In this document: piece by piece, positions 49,901 to 59,661 of the stretch
How positions within the stretch are numbered: position 1 is the stretch's first letter
Layout of the letters: each line of letters starts with the position of its first letter
DNA from: Turritopsis dohrnii
Lineage: Eukaryota; Cnidaria; Hydrozoa; Anthoathecata; Oceaniidae
DNA length: 64,000 bases
Assembly: GCA_027922465.2 (NCBI GenBank)
Contig: BQMF02000047.1
Coordinates: forward strand, 682,001-746,000
Direction of reading: 5' to 3'
Notes under the pieces: generated by a model
Seen by the model: only the letters and a program-made list of their open reading frames with translations
Database searches by the model: none
Told to the model about the DNA's origin: nothing
Program-made: the position numbers and the translations under genes

Positions 49901-52900
49901 GTCACAAGAGGATCTGTTAAGTACAATAAAAAGTAAAAAAGTAAAAATATGTATTTGAATATTCCTCAAACATTTAAAAACTAAAACTTAAATTTCAAGT
50001 GTCAAAACAAATATTCTTCATCTACGTAAGATACCGCCTAGTTGGCACATTTGTTAGAAATCTCTATGAAGGAGTGCATTTCTAAAGAAATATGAACACA
50101 ATTTAACTAAAAATGCTCTTCTTCACAGTGATTTTTTGACGATTTTGCCCACAGGGTTGCTGAGACTAAGATGAAGTCTGTGAAGGAAATCATGATAAAA
50201 ATACTAAATCTTTAAACGTATTGTTACGGGCATACACTTCTGAAGATGACCTCTGAAACGTGCAGGTCGAAATATAAAATATAATAACTTCCACTGACTT
50301 ATCGGTCGTTGTTAGTTAGAAATGTATAAGCTTCCGGTTATACTATTTATAATGCTAAATGTACTTTCTTTGAATTTAGGATCAAGTTGCAGAAACATGT
50401 GTGAAATATTTTGAACGTTACCGTCGACAGACCCACGTCACCCCAAAATCTTATTTATCATTCATTAATGGTTATAAGGAGATATACAATGAAAAGCACG
50501 AGGAAATTGATATCTTATCCAAACGAATGAACACTGGACTTGCTAAGCTTGTGGAAGCTTCTAAGTCTGTCGCAGAGTTATCTGAAGAGCTTGTAGTGAA
50601 GGAAAAAGAACTTGCTGTTGCATCTAAAAAAGCTGACGTTGTTTTGAAGGTATTAAATTAAAGATAATTGGAAAGTCATTTTCACCTGTTAAATCATGAT
50701 TGCATTTGTTTAACAGGAAGTAACTGAAAGCGCGCAAGCTGCGGAACGTGTCAAAGCTGATGTTCAGAAAGTCAAAGATAAAGCTCAAACTATCGTCGAT
50801 GCAATTTCTGTGAGAACAACATCATGCCTTCTGAAATCTTTTCTCGAAAGTCTTTTTGTTTCATTGTTTTAACCTTCAAACGATTTGTTTTGTCCTTAAG
50901 GTTGATAAAGTATTTGCAGAAGAAAAACTAGCTGTAGCGAAACCAGCATTAGCAGAAGCCGAAGCAGCGTTACAAACAATCAAACCGGCTCACATCTCAA
51001 CTATCCGCAAACTCGCCAAACCACCTCACTTAATCATGCGGATTATGGATTGTGTTCTTATTCTATTTAATCGAAGGCTTGATTCAGTCACAATCGATCC
51101 AGATAAAAACTGTATAAGACCATCATGGGGTGAATCACTCAAACTGATGAGTCAAGGTGGCTTTCTTCAAAATCTCCTGTCTTTTAACAAGGTAATCGAC
51201 AATATGAAATTGTGCTGGACTTTTTTGAAATCGACCAACAGCTCGGTTTGGTCATAATAATTTGCTCTAAATAATTATTAGGATTATTGAGATTGTGATT
51301 GGCTCTTTCTTTGCAAGTTCTTCAAAAAAAAAGTCATTTATTTGCTCAACTGTTCATTAACAAAATGAAGATGTATTGAAGAAATCTTCATTTTAGTGAA
51401 GAAATTGATTTATATAAGTTTTTAGTGGTAAAATTTTTTTTTTCAGGATACCATCACTGAAGAGATAGTGGAACTTTTGGAACCTTACTTCAGTGCAGAA
51501 GATTACAACTTAGAAACTGCTAAAAAAGCAAGTGGTGATGTAGCCGGCTTGCTTTCATGGACCAAAGCTATGTCTTACTTTTTCGGAATCAACAAGGAAG
51601 TGTTGCCGTTGAAAGCCAATCTTGTCATTCAAGAAGCGAGATTGGAAACAGCTCAACAAGAATTGCAGAAAGCACAAAACGAACTAGACGAGAAACAAAA
51701 GGAACTTGATGCTGTGCAGGCTAAGTTTGATGCAGCGATGCGAGAAAAACAGGTACTGACATTTGTCTGGTGAAAGTTCATCTTGTTGTCGTTTTGTGAA
51801 AGTTCATCTTGTTGTCGTTTTGGAAACAGGAATTAGTGTTACACTTATACACTCGTAAATTGCTTGGATAAAAACGTTCTTTTTTGCAAGCATCTAACTT
51901 TCCTCTTGGCCATTTTTAAAGTCAACAGTTTCCATGGTTGCCATGGTTTTAAGTGTTTCCCTTCTTTTTTTTCTGTGACCCAGTGGGCGAAATCGTCAAA
52001 ATGTCACCGCGACGAAGAACATTTTTATTGAAATAGTGTGTATATTTCTACAGAAATGCACTTTTTCGCAGAGATTTTTTAACAAATGTGCCGGTTGGGG
52101 AGCGACGACAAAAAAGTATGCTTCTTTAACATACTGATTGAGGAAAAGTGATTTAAAGCGAAAAATTTGCTCGTGGAAAAATGATTAAACTATAAAAGTG
52201 TATAGGTGACTAAACTTCGGAGGAGTGACTCTATTTTACCCCTTGCTAAATTTTAATCAAACCCATTCTATTGTGGTAAGAGTTTGTATTCTCAAATCTT
52301 GCGTTTTGTTACAAGCAACCATCCGATGACGTAATAACTGGCCTGTATTTTGTTCCAGGCTCTTCTCGATGATGCAGAAGCCTGTCGTCGGAAAATGGTG
52401 AACGCAACAGCTCTTATAGATGGTTTAGGAGGAGAGAAAGTTCGTTGGACTGAACAAAGCAAACAGTTCGAACAACAGGTTACGAGGTTAGCTGAAATTT
52501 TACTTGTTGTTGTGACGTGAAATTATTCGGGTCCAGTACTTCAAGTCTTTGACTTTCTTTTAGGTTGGTTGGGGATGTTTTACTGGCGACTGCTTTTCTA
52601 TCATATTCTGGACCGTTCAATCAAGAATTTCGAGATCTGTTGCTCAATTGTTGGAAGAAAGAGATGAGAAAGTGGCAGATACCTTTTTCAGAGGTTTGTT
52701 TCGCTGTCCCATTCCAATGTCAGAGGTTTCTTAAACTATTAAAGGAAATGATCGAGTCGATTGATTTCACTGTCTTCCTTATAAAGCTGAGTTTAAGACC
52801 ACTATGAACTTGTTACTTTTAGGATTTATATTTGACTAGTATGCTAACTGACCACGCCACTATAGGAGAATGGAACTTACAAGGTCTGCCTGGTGACGAA

Positions 52901-55900
52901 TTGTCCTTACAAAATGGTATCATAGTTACGAAAGCTGCAAGATATCCACTACTGATCGATCCTCAGGTTTTATTTTTTGTTGTTTAGAGCTGCTACCATC
53001 TGAGAATCAATGTCTTCTGTTGTAGAATATCTTCTTTAGACCGAGATTGTAACTAAAGTCTCCTTTTTCTTCATGTTCAATCAAACTTTTGGTTTAGGGT
53101 CAAGGAAAATCATGGATTAAAAATAAAGAGCGAGAGAACGACCTGTGTGTTACCGCACTGAATCATAAATATTTCCGAAACCATTTAGAAGATTCATTGT
53201 CGTTAGGTCGACCACTACTTCTAGAGGACATTCAGGAAGAGCTTGACCCGGCCTTAGATAACGTACTTGAAAAGAACTTCATCAAGTCAGGAAAGACTCT
53301 TAAGGTAAATAAAACAATACAAGCTGATGCCTGGTTCTGTTTACAAAAACTTAACTTCCTTTCACCTATTATTATTCCGAAATTCCGCTATCAAACTCTC
53401 ACTCATATCTAATGGCGGTCCTTTTAACGCCACGCAATGAAAGCTAACGCCATTGATGGTGACGAAAAAAGGACTGATATGTTACCTAACGCTAGATGGA
53501 TCTCAAAAACTTTCAAAACCTCTTGTGTAACTAACATGGCATTTATTTTAAATTGTTGATGAGTTTCTATGGCAACATAGGTGAAAGTCGGCGACAAGGA
53601 AGTTGATGTGATGGATGGCTTTAAGCTGTATATCACTACAAAGCTAGCCAATCCATCGTACACACCAGAAATCAGCGCTCGAACGGCGATCATCGATTTT
53701 ACGGTCACAATGAAAGGTTTAGAAGACCAACTGTTGGGTCGAGTCATCCTCACTGAGAAACAGGTACGAAGTTGCATGATCAAAATTGAAGTGTTTTTCT
53801 GGAATCCCAGTCGGCAAAATCATCATAATGTCACTGCGACGAAGAGCATTTTTATTGAAATTGTGTGTATATTTCTATAGAAATGCACTCCTTCGCAGAG
53901 AAACAAATGTGCTGGCTGGGTTATTAACGTTCTTGTTCTCTTCCTTTCTTTTAAAATTTTACCGTCAGATTTTTCCCCGGTTTTAACTCCAGTCCCAGTC
54001 TCCAGTAACTCCAGTCCCTTGTAGTGAAACGTAAGACATGTTTATCATTGTAGGAGCTTGAAGCTGAACGTGTGAATTTAATGGAAGAAGTAACTGCGAA
54101 TAAGAGGAAGATGAAAGACTTAGAAGATAGCTTACTCTATCGATTGACAAGTACACAAGGTTCATTGGTGGAAGATGAATCTTTAATCACGGTATTGAGA
54201 ACTACGAAACAAACATCGGAAGAAGTCAGTGAAAAATTGTTTATTGCTGGCGAAACTGAGATCAAAATCAACTCAGCACGGGAAGAATATCGGCCAGGTG
54301 TGTTTAGGCCTAGGTGTGCCGAACAATGTTTTCGATTATGACAGTTTCTTTGTAAATTAGAAAACATTCTGAAACACATGTTCTATCATTATTTATCGGC
54401 TTTGTTACTTTCAGTCGCCAGTCGTGGTAGCATCTTGTATTTTTTGATCGTTGAACTGTCATACGTAAATACTATGTACCAGACCTCGCTGCGCCAATTT
54501 CTGGGATTGTTTGACAAGTCGATGGAATGTTCCGAAAAGTCGCCCATTCCAGCTAAACGGATCCAGAACATTATCGATTATTTGACTTACGAAGTGTTTG
54601 CATATTCTTTACGAGGTTTCTATGAAGAGCACAAGTTTCTTTTTACACTCTTGCTCGCTCTTAAGATTGACATGAAAAACAAAAAGATTAAACAAGAGGA
54701 ATTCGAAATGCTGGTTAAAGGTAGGTCGCCTTACGAGATTAGTTGAGCAATGACCTGTCTAAAGTATTTGTTTTGAAAGTTTACTTCTTTTGGCTTAAGG
54801 TGGAGCTGCTCTTGATTTGAATACTGTGGAGCCGAAACCAAAAAAGTGGATTCAAGACATGACCTGGTTAAATTTGGTCGCACTTAGTAAACTTCAGCAG
54901 TTTTCGCAAATTCTTGATCAGGTATATATATATATTTGAGGACATATGTGTTGTTTTAATTTTGACATGTCTTTTTACCAAAAAGCTCGTAAAGGGATCT
55001 CCGTCCAATCGTTTAGTTTTACTCAACTGTATTTGCAATGTACTAACTTCTTTTTTTTCAAGATTTCTCGAAACGACAAAAGCTGGCGTAACTGGTTTGA
55101 TAGTGAAGCGCCTGAAGAAACGCCCATACCAGATGGTTATAACGATTCTCTCGACACGTTCCGCAAATTATTGCTTATTCGGGCGTGGTGTCCTGACCGA
55201 ACTATACATCAAGCAAGAAAGTATATTTCTGCATCTATTGGAGAAAAGGTATTTGATTTTGATTTTTTATGATCGGGCGTGTGGCCAATGATTGTGACTA
55301 AAAGCATGCAATCTTTTTGTGCAAAACTTTTTTTGTATTTTTTTGTTCTTTTATCGTATAAGTTTGCCGAAGGTGTCATCCTGAATCTTGAAAATATGTG
55401 GGGAGAAAGTGATCCTCGTACACCGATGGTCTGTCTCCTCTCGATGGGATCTGACCCAACAGCTTCTATCGAAGGACTGGCGAAAAGAAAGGGTCTCAGT
55501 AAGTGCTCTGGTTTCTAAATTTTTGGAAAGCTTTTATCTGTCGTGATTTTGAATTCTTGTTTTATTCGAAAACACTTCTAAAAATTGTTCAAAGATTTTA
55601 TCTTGAATGAAACGATGAACCGCAGTCAGTGAACTTCCGTTTTCCCGGATTTCATGGTTTGGACTAGTTCGTGAAAAGCCAAATATGAACATGTGTAAAA
55701 ATTACTGACCAATCTTCCTCACACTAGACTGTCAAACTGTTTCTATGGGACAAGGCCAAGAAGTACATGCGCGACGTCTTCTCAATCAGGGACTTTCTGA
55801 TGGTGGTTGGGTATTGTTGCAAAATTGTCACCTGGGATTAAACTTTTTAGATGAGCTCTTTGAAACTGTAAGTATTTAGCAACATATTGGATCCAGTTAG

Positions 55901-58900
55901 TCGTTCAAATGAACCATTGGTATTGATGAATAACTCAGCTAGCAAGGATAGGTTTATATGGCCAAATAATCGCCGTGTCGAATTGAATTTTTATTCGGGT
56001 AAAATTCGACAAAAATGCGACAGTCACTTCATACAAGTTTTGTTGCTGAATATAAAATTCGACATGGCTTTAGACGGACATATAAATATTGCATTTATTT
56101 ATTTCTGTTCTAAGATTTACAAGGCCCGTATTGTTTTAACATTTTAAAAATAATTCTTCCAAGCAAGATTGTCAGTGCCAAGGTCTTGTCCATCTTCACT
56201 GTCATTTCCTGCTTTTTTTTCACGAAGTTCCATCAAGTTAAATTCCATTATTACGTGGCTGTATTTAGTTATCTTGAAGTTAGACTTGGTTTATATCTTG
56301 AAGTTAGACTTTGTAAATTTAATGAATAACTAAGGTTGTTGTTTTTGATCACCAGGTAACAACATCAGAAACAGCTAACGAAAAATTTCGTTTATGGATT
56401 ACAACAGAAGAACATCCGAAATTTCCGATTAATCTTTTACAAATTGCTATCAAATTTACAAACGAACCGCCACAGGGCGTAAAAGCTGGTCTCAAACGAA
56501 CGTATGCCGGTATAACACAGGTCAGCAGTTTGGACAGTTTCTTTTGTTCATACGAAACTTTGCGCATGCGCGTATGCAGCTGGTTATTTAAATTTCTTTT
56601 ACTCGTAGGATCAACTTGATATCATCACAACACATCAATGGAGACCGATGTTGTACGCAACAGCATTCTTACACACGGTCGTTCAGGAGAGGAGAAAATT
56701 TGGTCCGTTAGGGTGGAATATACCATACGAGTTCAATTCTTCCGACCTGACAGCCAGTATTCAGTTTGTTCAAAATCATTTGGATGAACTAGACTCCAAG
56801 AAGGTAGATCATCTCCTATCTGTATTTGTTGTATGTTGTCCTTTGGTGTCGTAATTGGAGGTCACGATTCGATTTTAGGGTGTGTCTTGGACAACGGTAC
56901 GTTATATGCTTGGGGAAGTTCAGTACGGTGGACGAGTAACTGATGATTTTGATAAACGCTTACTGAATACTTTCTGTCGCGTATGGTTTCACGAGAATAT
57001 GTTTGGAGATGCTTTCAAATTTTATCAAGGATATACTATTCCAAAAAGCAACCAGCTGGCTGATATCAAAACACACATCATGAATTTGCCGTTAGTCGAT
57101 TCGCCAGAGGTACGTTTCATCTCATCTCACTTACGATGAACTCCTTGGTTAGTCTGCGAAAAATTGGGAGGTTATCCTGTCTGCTTTTTAATATCCAATT
57201 ACTGGAGCTTGTCATCCTTAACAGCAGATACATAGCTTACTATACTATATCGCAAGGTTTCCAACCCTGTCCCTCTTCCCTTACTTTGTTTTACTATTTG
57301 TTGTAATAGGCTTTTGGTTTGCACCCTAACGCGGACATAACGTACCAAACTAAAACAGCTGTTGGTGTTTTGGATACTATCCTTAATATCCAACCGAAAG
57401 AATCAGCTGGATCAAGTGGCGAGACGAGGGAGTCTGTTGTTTACAAGCAAGCAAGCGAGATGTTGGAAAAGCTGCCTGATCAATACGTTCCGCATGAGGT
57501 AAATTTTTACGCGATGGACCTTTGACCACTATTATTTGCTTACAATATGATTATTTCTTTGTTGTATGCTTAATCATTTCATCAAACGTTTCTTTTAATG
57601 CCTAATTTCCCGTGATATCACAGTTTCTTCAATGCGTCGCTTGTTGAAATGATCCTTAGTAAATGTGGCGCTTATTGCGGTTATATCGACAATACTAAAA
57701 ATCAACAATTTTTATGCGTAATTAATTCTCTTTTTGTCAATATCATCCACATCAAGTTATAAGTAATAGTAGTTTTTTTTTGGTTTTTTTTAAATCACTC
57801 GCCCCACTCAAGGTCGAAGCCACTACAAGGAGTGGGGCTACATATTCCGGATGTTCATCCTAGCGTTAATCTCCCCGACTAGCCTTCATTTTCCCCGAAA
57901 TACATTAGGGAATCGAGCTAGTTGCAGTACCTCCAGGAGTCGTGACTTTTTCAACACCCGACCTCAGCGGGGTTTGAACTCTCAATATTGGATTCCTAAG
58001 CTCAGTGCTTTAACCACTAAGCCACTAAGCTTTCTGTTTTTATTAATTCCTGATGCAATATCTGAACCAGTTTCTTTTTCATCGAAAATTTTTCATTTCC
58101 CATGCCATCATTTCCCATGATTATGAAAAAACTCAAACTTTGAAAGAAGTGCCAACGTCTTATTAGCGCCGCCCTCTAATAAGCGCCGCATCTAAAAACA
58201 TGAAAATCTAACAAGCACCGCGGCGTTTATTTGAGGAAATACGGTAATGTCAGGAAAATATAATCCTTTATTTTATTAGAACAATTTGCATTAGGCGAAT
58301 GAATCAGTGTTGGTGCATCACGTGTATACTGTCCATTTTTTATTACTTTCTGCCAGGTAAAAGGTCGGCTTCAAAGGATGGGTGCTCTCATGCCTATGAA
58401 CATTTTTCTACGTCAAGAGCTTGACAGAATGCAACGTGTTTTAACAATAGTACGAAACACGCTCAACGACTTGAGGTTAGCTATCGACGGCACAATAATC
58501 ATGTCGGAGAATCTTCGAGACGCCCTTGATAAGATCTTTGATGCACGTGTACCATCCTCATGGGGAAAGGTAACAAAGACTTCTGACTCGTTAACACTCA
58601 TTATGCTTGCTGGGTTGAATTACTTAACCTGAAATTATTTCTAGATCTCGTGGGACTCCACCTCGATCGGCTTCTGGTTTACGGAGTTGATCGAAAGGAA
58701 TCAGCAATTCTCCTCGTGGCTTTTCCAGGGACGTCCCAACCATTTCTGGATGACCGGCTTCTTCAATCCACAAGTAAGTCGATTTAACCCTCCCATCATG
58801 CTTTATGGTTTGAATTGTTAAGGGTTTATGGAAGAACTTAAAATTTCCTTGAGTTTTTCATATTCGCTACTTCCAAATGTTTATGACGGATATCTACGTG

Positions 58901-59661
58901 TTTTGTTTTTCTAATTTTTAACGTGATTCTAATCTGTCGGAAAATTTTTTCGGACTGGGTTCAAAGAGTCTCATCGCTTCGTTTACTCTGTCGTTGCTAA
59001 GAGGTTATAAAAATGTCAATATACGTAGTAAAAACACGTCTTTTTATTTATGACGAAATGAAATTTTGTCTATGTTGTTGTCTCCCTTGCCAGTAGATAA
59101 CTAACCAGCAGATAAGTTATCTTACAAACCTTATATAACCCGTTTTACGCAATAATATCATTTTTTATATGCCATTCGGAAACCCTGGAATTTCCGATGC
59201 ATAAACGGTTATATAAAAACCAACCAAAACAATTTGAACTTTGATTTTAGGGATTTCTTACAGCTATGAGGCAAGAGATAACACGTGCACATAAGGGTTG
59301 GGCACTAGACAGTGTTGTACTTGCCAATGACGTCACCAAACAGTACAAGGAAGACGTGAGTAGTCCGCCATCGGAAGGAGTTTACGTGCACGGTTTATTC
59401 TTGGATGGAGCAGGTTGGGACCGAAGGAATTGTCGGTTAATCGAGCCGCAGCCCAAAGTTTTATTTACTGCTCTACCTGTTGTACATGTCTATGCTGTTA
59501 ATAGCGCTGTGGCGAAAGATGCAAGATTATTTGAGTGCCCTGTGTATAAAAAACCACGCAGAACGGATTTGACGTACATCTTCTGTTTGAATTTGCGGAC
59601 GGTTCAGTCCCCAGATCATTGGATTCTTCGCGGTGTTGCGTTGCTCTGTGACACCAAGTAA
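28915..59661 (+). CDS. DNAH5: Axonemal dynein heavy chain, outer arm (DNAH5/DNAH8 type), about 82 exons
   Basis: The motor subunit of ciliary outer dynein arms: it hydrolyses ATP in the AAA ring and slides doublet microtubules. I joined 82 exons totalling 13,608 bp, 4,535 residues plus stop, close to the ~4,600 residues of DNAH5. All introns are GT-AG and the phases agree at every junction. The order is tail, linker, AAA1-AAA4, stalk with microtubule-binding domain, AAA5-AAA6 and the C-terminal domain ending [14 protein letters not shown]. Many stretches are close to those recalled for DNAH5/DNAH8, e.g. [20 protein letters not shown] and [14 protein letters not shown], so the subfamily call is firm; DNAH5 versus DNAH8 is not resolved. 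The start (ATG 28915) is the least certain part, since an acceptor at 28896 may precede it. Exon coordinates are in the segment entries. Confidence 0.95.
32914..32994. repeat. Intronic hairpin with ~30-bp arms around a CTGAAGATG core
   Basis: In dynein intron 13. Left arm from 32918 (AATTAAAATACAAAGCTTTT...) and right arm to 32994 pair over ~30 bp with two mismatches; the loop is ~15 nt and reads ACCTGAAGATGTAAT on the minus strand. Probably part of a dispersed element; a small-RNA precursor is an alternative. Confidence 0.7.
38981..42199 (+). CDS. DNAH5: Dynein heavy chain segment: linker (exons 30-39, residues ~1298-1872)
   Basis: The DHC_N2 linker is the mechanical lever that swings across the AAA ring in the power stroke. 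Sequence: [87 protein letters not shown], then the start of the motor with [18 protein letters not shown]. Exons: 38981-39176, 39279-39522, 39596-39795, 40025-40178, 40253-40416, 40577-40808, 41136-41273, 41627-41704, 41789-41935, 42027-42199. Strongly conserved, with no internal stops. Confidence 0.95.
42238..42357 (+). mobile_element. Palindromic ~120-bp element, intron copy A
   Basis: Ends CCCAGCAGGCAA...TTGCCTGTTGGG, with inner arms around ATTTCTATAGAAAT. Same family as 50037-50157, 51979-52099 and 53806-53920. Lies in dynein intron 39. Confidence 0.8.
42567..44232 (+). CDS. DNAH5: Dynein heavy chain segment: AAA1 (exons 40-44, residues ~1873-2159)
   Basis: The main ATPase site. Walker [13 protein letters not shown] at 42622-42657 (residue ~1892) ends exon 40. 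Walker B lies in exon 42 ([13 protein letters not shown]), and exon 43 holds [16 protein letters not shown] and [20 protein letters not shown]. All catalytic motifs are intact. Exons: 42567-42657, 42731-42818, 42947-43134, 43290-43562, 44014-44232. The last intron contains a plus-strand SINE. Confidence 0.95.
43657..43961 (+). mobile_element. tRNA-derived SINE with (CTTA)n tail
   Basis: Box A TGGTGTAGTGG (43665-43675) and box B GTGTTCGAGTCC (43707-43718) are about 31 bp apart, as in a tRNA and in RNA polymerase III promoters. A ~200-bp tRNA-unrelated body follows, ending in a (CTTA)n tail at 43929-43961. The tRNA-like part cannot fold into a good acceptor stem, so this is a SINE and not a tRNA gene. 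It lies in dynein intron 43. Confidence 0.85.
44314..46423 (+). CDS. DNAH5: Dynein heavy chain segment: AAA2 (exons 45-51, residues ~2160-2496)
   Basis: A nucleotide-binding module, structural in most dyneins. Walker [11 protein letters not shown] (residue ~2174), then [39 protein letters not shown] and [18 protein letters not shown]. The exon 48-50 region before AAA3 is the least conserved here. Exons: 44314-44559, 44759-44946, 45028-45082, 45324-45437, 45540-45707, 45789-45911, 46307-46423. Confidence 0.93.
46527..47955 (+). CDS. DNAH5: Dynein heavy chain segment: AAA3 (exons 52-56, residues ~2497-2842)
   Basis: The regulatory ATP site. Walker A GEQGTAKT (residue ~2502), Walker B-type [19 protein letters not shown], then [19 protein letters not shown] and [20 protein letters not shown]. 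Exons: 46527-46661, 46737-46859, 46968-47363, 47474-47708, 47807-47955. Confidence 0.95.
48143..49816 (+). CDS. DNAH5: Dynein heavy chain segment: AAA4 (exons 57-60, residues ~2843-3063)
   Basis: The fourth AAA module, with Walker [21 protein letters not shown] (from residue ~2866), [20 protein letters not shown] and [20 protein letters not shown]. The helix leading to the stalk follows. Exons: 48143-48297, 49085-49238, 49377-49541, 49628-49816. The first intron carries a 537-bp TA-flanked element (48388-48924). Confidence 0.95.
48388..48924. mobile_element. TA-flanked 537-bp DNA element with transposase tail
   Basis: Inverted ends CACGTTTTTTTTTTATAAGG and its complement, flanked by TA on both sides; subterminal 'aaggaac', 'gttcctta' and 'gaggctgaag'/'cagcctcaag' words. 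A 40-codon frame, 48553-48675 ([18 protein letters not shown]..., ending DDIDLILCN), looks like the C-terminus of a transposase. Non-autonomous, in dynein intron 57. Confidence 0.8.
50037..50157 (-). mobile_element. Palindromic ~120-bp element, intron copy B (inverted)
   Basis: Same family, read on the minus strand: CCCTGTGGGCAAAATCGTC... to ...AACAAATGTGCCAACTAGG. It is the most diverged of the four copies. In dynein intron 60. Confidence 0.75.
50380..51752 (+). CDS. DNAH5: Dynein heavy chain segment: stalk and microtubule-binding domain (exons 61-64, residues ~3064-3383)
   Basis: Two antiparallel coiled coils carry the microtubule-binding tip. CC1 spans exons 61-63 ([37 protein letters not shown]). 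The tip lies in exon 63 ([30 protein letters not shown]) and CC2 in exon 64 ([20 protein letters not shown], then a Glu/Gln/Lys heptad run). Exons: 50380-50649, 50717-50809, 50901-51191, 51447-51752. Confidence 0.95.
51771..51822. repeat. Perfect 26-bp tandem duplication
   Basis: TGAAAGTTCATCTTGTTGTC plus GTTTTG is repeated twice without a mismatch just inside dynein intron 64. Confidence 0.9.
51979..52099 (+). mobile_element. Palindromic ~120-bp element, intron copy C
   Basis: CCCAGTGGGCGAAATCGTC...GACGAAGAAC...AGAAATGCAC...ACAAATGTGCCGGTTGGG. In dynein intron 64. Confidence 0.8.
52359..55867 (+). CDS. DNAH5: Dynein heavy chain segment: AAA5 and start of AAA6 (exons 65-75, residues ~3384-4025)
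   Basis: Contains [105 protein letters not shown] and [17 protein letters not shown]5 and AAA6 lack Walker motifs, as in the family. Exons: 52359-52486, 52564-52693, 52823-52966, 53098-53304, 53581-53763, 54054-54297, 54415-54720, 54800-54921, 55063-55248, 55363-55498, 55728-55867. Confidence 0.95.
53806..53920 (+). mobile_element. Palindromic ~115-bp element, intron copy D
   Basis: CCCAGTCGGCAAAATCATC...ACTGCGACGAAGAGC...ATTTCTATAGAAATGCAC...CTTCGCAGAG...GTGCTGGCTGGG. In dynein intron 69. Confidence 0.8.
56356..59661 (+). CDS. DNAH5: Dynein heavy chain segment: AAA6 end and C-terminal domain (exons 76-82, residues ~4026-4535)
   Basis: Sequence: [103 protein letters not shown], and [16 protein letters not shown] before the TAA at 59659-59661. 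The long C-terminal cap is typical of axonemal heavy chains. Exons: 56356-56520, 56609-56803, 56879-57109, 57310-57498, 58357-58569, 58645-58773, 59251-59661. The intron before 58357 holds a minus-strand SINE and a GCGCC-type repeat. Confidence 0.95.
57772..58030 (-). mobile_element. tRNA-derived SINE, minus strand
   Basis: On the minus strand: box A TGGCTTAGTGG (58024-58014), a tRNA-like GTTAAAGCACTGAGC, box B AGTTCAAACC (57980-57971), a ~170-bp body and an A-rich tail (T-runs at 57772-57791 on the plus strand). Sequence body and tail differ from the SINE at 43657, so it is a second family. In dynein intron 79. Confidence 0.8.
58160..58246. repeat. Repeat of the 'aataagcgccgcc' family with ACGGTA end, copy 3
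   Basis: Contains TTATTAGCGCCGCCCTCTAATAAGCGCCGC and GCGGCGTTTATTTGAGG (quoted in part), ending in AAATACGG then TA. This matches the CGG|TA end of the MITE at 18528 and the unit of 10967 and 16493. Solo end; no opposite end found in the intron. Confidence 0.6.
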
